DNA from: Planctomycetota bacterium
GTDB taxonomy: Bacteria > Planctomycetota > Phycisphaerae > Sedimentisphaerales > Anaerobacaceae
Length of the DNA stretch: 6,547 nucleotides
Assembly (NCBI GenBank): GCA_013202635.1
Contig: JABMRO010000437.1
Location: 1 to 6,547 of the forward strand
Direction: 5' to 3'
The notes under the pieces were generated by a model that saw only the letters and a program-made list of their open reading frames with translations, searched no databases and was not told the DNA's origin. Every line of letters starts with the position of its first letter. The first letter of the stretch is position 1. This document shows positions 4,995-6,547 of this stretch, piece after piece. The translations under genes were made by a program, and so were the position numbers.

Positions 4995-6547
4995 TTAATT
5001 TTTTTTAATTTCTTTTTCTTTTATCGCAGCCGTTTTGCATGCCTGTCTGCGCGACATTATTCCACAAACAAGTGCCATTACCGGTATCACTATTATACTG
5101 AGAACGGTCAGTCTGCTCGGAGCCCGCTTCCAGTACTGATGCAGGTTTACCGCCAGCAGAACCACTATTGCTATTGAGATAATCAGACAGAAAACACAAT
5201 TGCAGGTTACCGATTTTGGCTCACCGGCCCGTTTGAACAACACTTTCTCTAAGAGCTTTAGAATCGCAGGCAATGCCAGCAGGGTAACAGCGCCGGAGAG
5301 GGCCATGATCGCACATAAGAATATTCCCACTGTCTTATAAGGTATCAAAGGTGCGGCGAGCAGGGGTAAAAATCCTATTGCAATCACGAGGACATTTCTT
5401 GTTATCGCACTTGCCGGCTCGCCGAACATCAGGCCGACGCTTTTCTGCCATGAGCCGGTTTCGGCAACACCTGCACGTGCACGTTCAAGGAAATGTATTG
5501 CAAAATCGACGGCCATACCGAGTGTCAAAGCGCTAAGCACCGCCACGGGCATATCGTAATCCTTACCTACCATGCCGATTATGCCATAGATAACAACTAT
5601 GGTTATCAAAAGAGGTACCATACATACGATACCCCAAAGTGGGGAACGGAACAGTATCGCCATCATAATAAAGACAATAATGAAGCTGCCCATAAACGAT
5701 TGTAGCATGCCCCAGACCATCTTGTTCTGCCAGACGGTATTTATATAGGTCAGTCCCGCCCAATTGTATTCGAGCGGCACCGGCGGCGGATTTTCGCTGA
5801 TAAATTCATCAACTGCTTTAACGACTTTTTCCATATCCTTATTATCACCGCTGGGCAACTGCATCCAGATATTAGTGTGCATATAATCAAAGGTCACCAG
5901 ATGCCACAGGTCATCCGGATTGTGGCTGCTCTGGAACTGCAGCAGACACTGGGCAACGGCATTTGAAGAATCGGGAATTTTATAATTTTCCGGCTTGCCG
6001 TCAATAAGCTCCTGATGGACCTTTTTCACAACATCCGCCACGGAGTTGCTTTTACCGACGAGGCCGGACTGGCCCAGATGTTCCTGAAGTTTTGAGATGT
6101 AGCGCAGGACATTGGGCTGTTTGAAGGGTTTTAGCCGCTCAGCTTCCAGTTCGAAAAAGTCAACAAGCTCATACCAGAGGTCAAAGTCTTTGTCTTTGGC
6201 CGTATCGAGTTTTTTATTGGCAAAGGTGCTTAATTTTATTAGTAAATCCTCTTTACTCTCGGCGTCTGAGGCATATTGGGAAATATTCTTTTCCATTTCC
6301 GCAGCTACAGCGGGGGCATTTGGCAGTTCCTCTTTTAAGACAGACAGCTTTTCCGAAAGCCGCTTTTTAAGGTCGCCGACATATTGTGTTGAGACTGCTT
6401 TATCTTCAGCGGGGTCGAATACCAGATAGGCCATATACGTCCCGCCGAAATGTTTATTTAATTCTATATCAGCTCGGCGAATAGGGTGGCTTTTGGAAAA
6501 CCATTTAACAGGGTTGTCATTTATCTGGATTCGTGTAATACCGTATA
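4995..6547 (-). CDS. RND/MMPL-family exporter, C-terminal part (5' end cut by window edge)
   Basis: This is the C-terminal 516 residues of an inner-membrane proton-driven exporter of the RND superfamily, MMPL type. The frame stays open to the right edge: residues before the Met at 6434 include NDNPVKWFSKSHPIRRAD and then FGGTY, typical of this family, so a start at 6434 would be false. In fragment numbering, residues 1 to about 280 form the second periplasmic domain. Five helices follow (about 283-299, 304-326, 332-353, 384-403, 406-429), matching TM8-TM12. TM10 holds GMAVDFAIHF with Asp347, the place of the proton-relay Asp. Many relatives have Tyr next to it, while here it is Phe. Two further helices (about 452-471 and 479-497) follow a CNCVFC motif, unusual for the family, and the end is Lys/Glu-rich. 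It leads the operon with DUF2892, LolA-like and barrel genes. Cargo is unknown, and lipid is likely. Confidence 0.92.
   Translation of the reverse strand, partial: YGITRIQINDNPVKWFSKSHPIRRADIELNKHFGGTYMAYLVFDPAEDKAVSTQYVGDLKKRLSEKLSVLKEELPNAPAVAAEMEKNISQYASDAESKEDLLIKLSTFANKKLDTAKDKDFDLWYELVDFFELEAERLKPFKQPNVLRYISKLQEHLGQSGLVGKSNSVADVVKKVHQELIDGKPENYKIPDSSNAVAQCLLQFQSSHNPDDLWHLVTFDYMHTNIWMQLPSGDNKDMEKVVKAVDEFISENPPPVPLEYNWAGLTYINTVWQNKMVWGMLQSFMGSFIIVFIMMAILFRSPLWGIVCMVPLLITIVVIYGIIGMVGKDYDMPVAVLSALTLGMAVDFAIHFLERARAGVAETGSWQKSVGLMFGEPASAITRNVLVIAIGFLPLLAAPLIPYKTVGIFLCAIMALSGAVTLLALPAILKLLEKVLFKRAGEPKSVTCNCVFCLIISIAIVVLLAVNLHQYWKRAPSRLTVLSIIVIPVMALVCGIMSRRQACKTAAIKEKEIKKN

Overview
The window holds two gene blocks that converge on each other. 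It looks like chromosomal DNA of a Gram-negative-type bacterium with moderate GC. The best guess is a planctomycete of the Phycisphaerae type. That guess rests on the gene order pth-rpsF-ssb-rpsR-rplI, a ribosomal protein L9 with a short N-terminal extension, and a long acidic tail on S6, and it comes from memory rather than a search. An outer-membrane beta-barrel protein and two Sec signal peptides show that the cell has an outer membrane.

Plus strand, 1-2651: a housekeeping translation and replication block. It has the 3' part of pth (peptidyl-tRNA hydrolase, cut by the left edge), rpsF (S6, with an acidic tail of about 107 residues), ssb (single-strand DNA-binding protein), rpsR (zinc-ribbon form of S18) and rplI (L9). 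The gaps between genes (70-122 nt) carry structure. A strong terminator-like hairpin sits on the ssb stop codon. Short tandem heptamers lie in both gaps around rpsR and happen to create near-identical micro-ORFs. A 13-bp hairpin, with possible competing partners, lies just before rplI. Another inverted repeat sits directly before the rpsF Shine-Dalgarno.

Minus strand, 6547-2648 (read right to left): a tight four-gene envelope operon. It starts with the C-terminal 516 residues of an RND/MMPL-family exporter that runs off the right edge. The long open frame that appears to start at 6434 is only the inside of this gene. Next come a DUF2892 two-helix membrane protein, a periplasmic LolA-like 'outer membrane lipoprotein-sorting protein' and a DUF1302-like outer-membrane beta-barrel. 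Spacings are 18 nt, 26 nt and a 4-nt ATGA overlap. The set reads as an inner-membrane pump, a periplasmic carrier and an outer-membrane barrel, so it is probably a machine that moves a lipid or other hydrophobic cargo across the envelope. The cargo cannot be read from the sequence.

The two blocks meet tail to tail with overlapping stop codons (2648-2651) and no room for a terminator between them. No stretch over 300 bases lacks a gene. I saw no tRNA, rRNA, CRISPR array, insertion sequence or attachment site.
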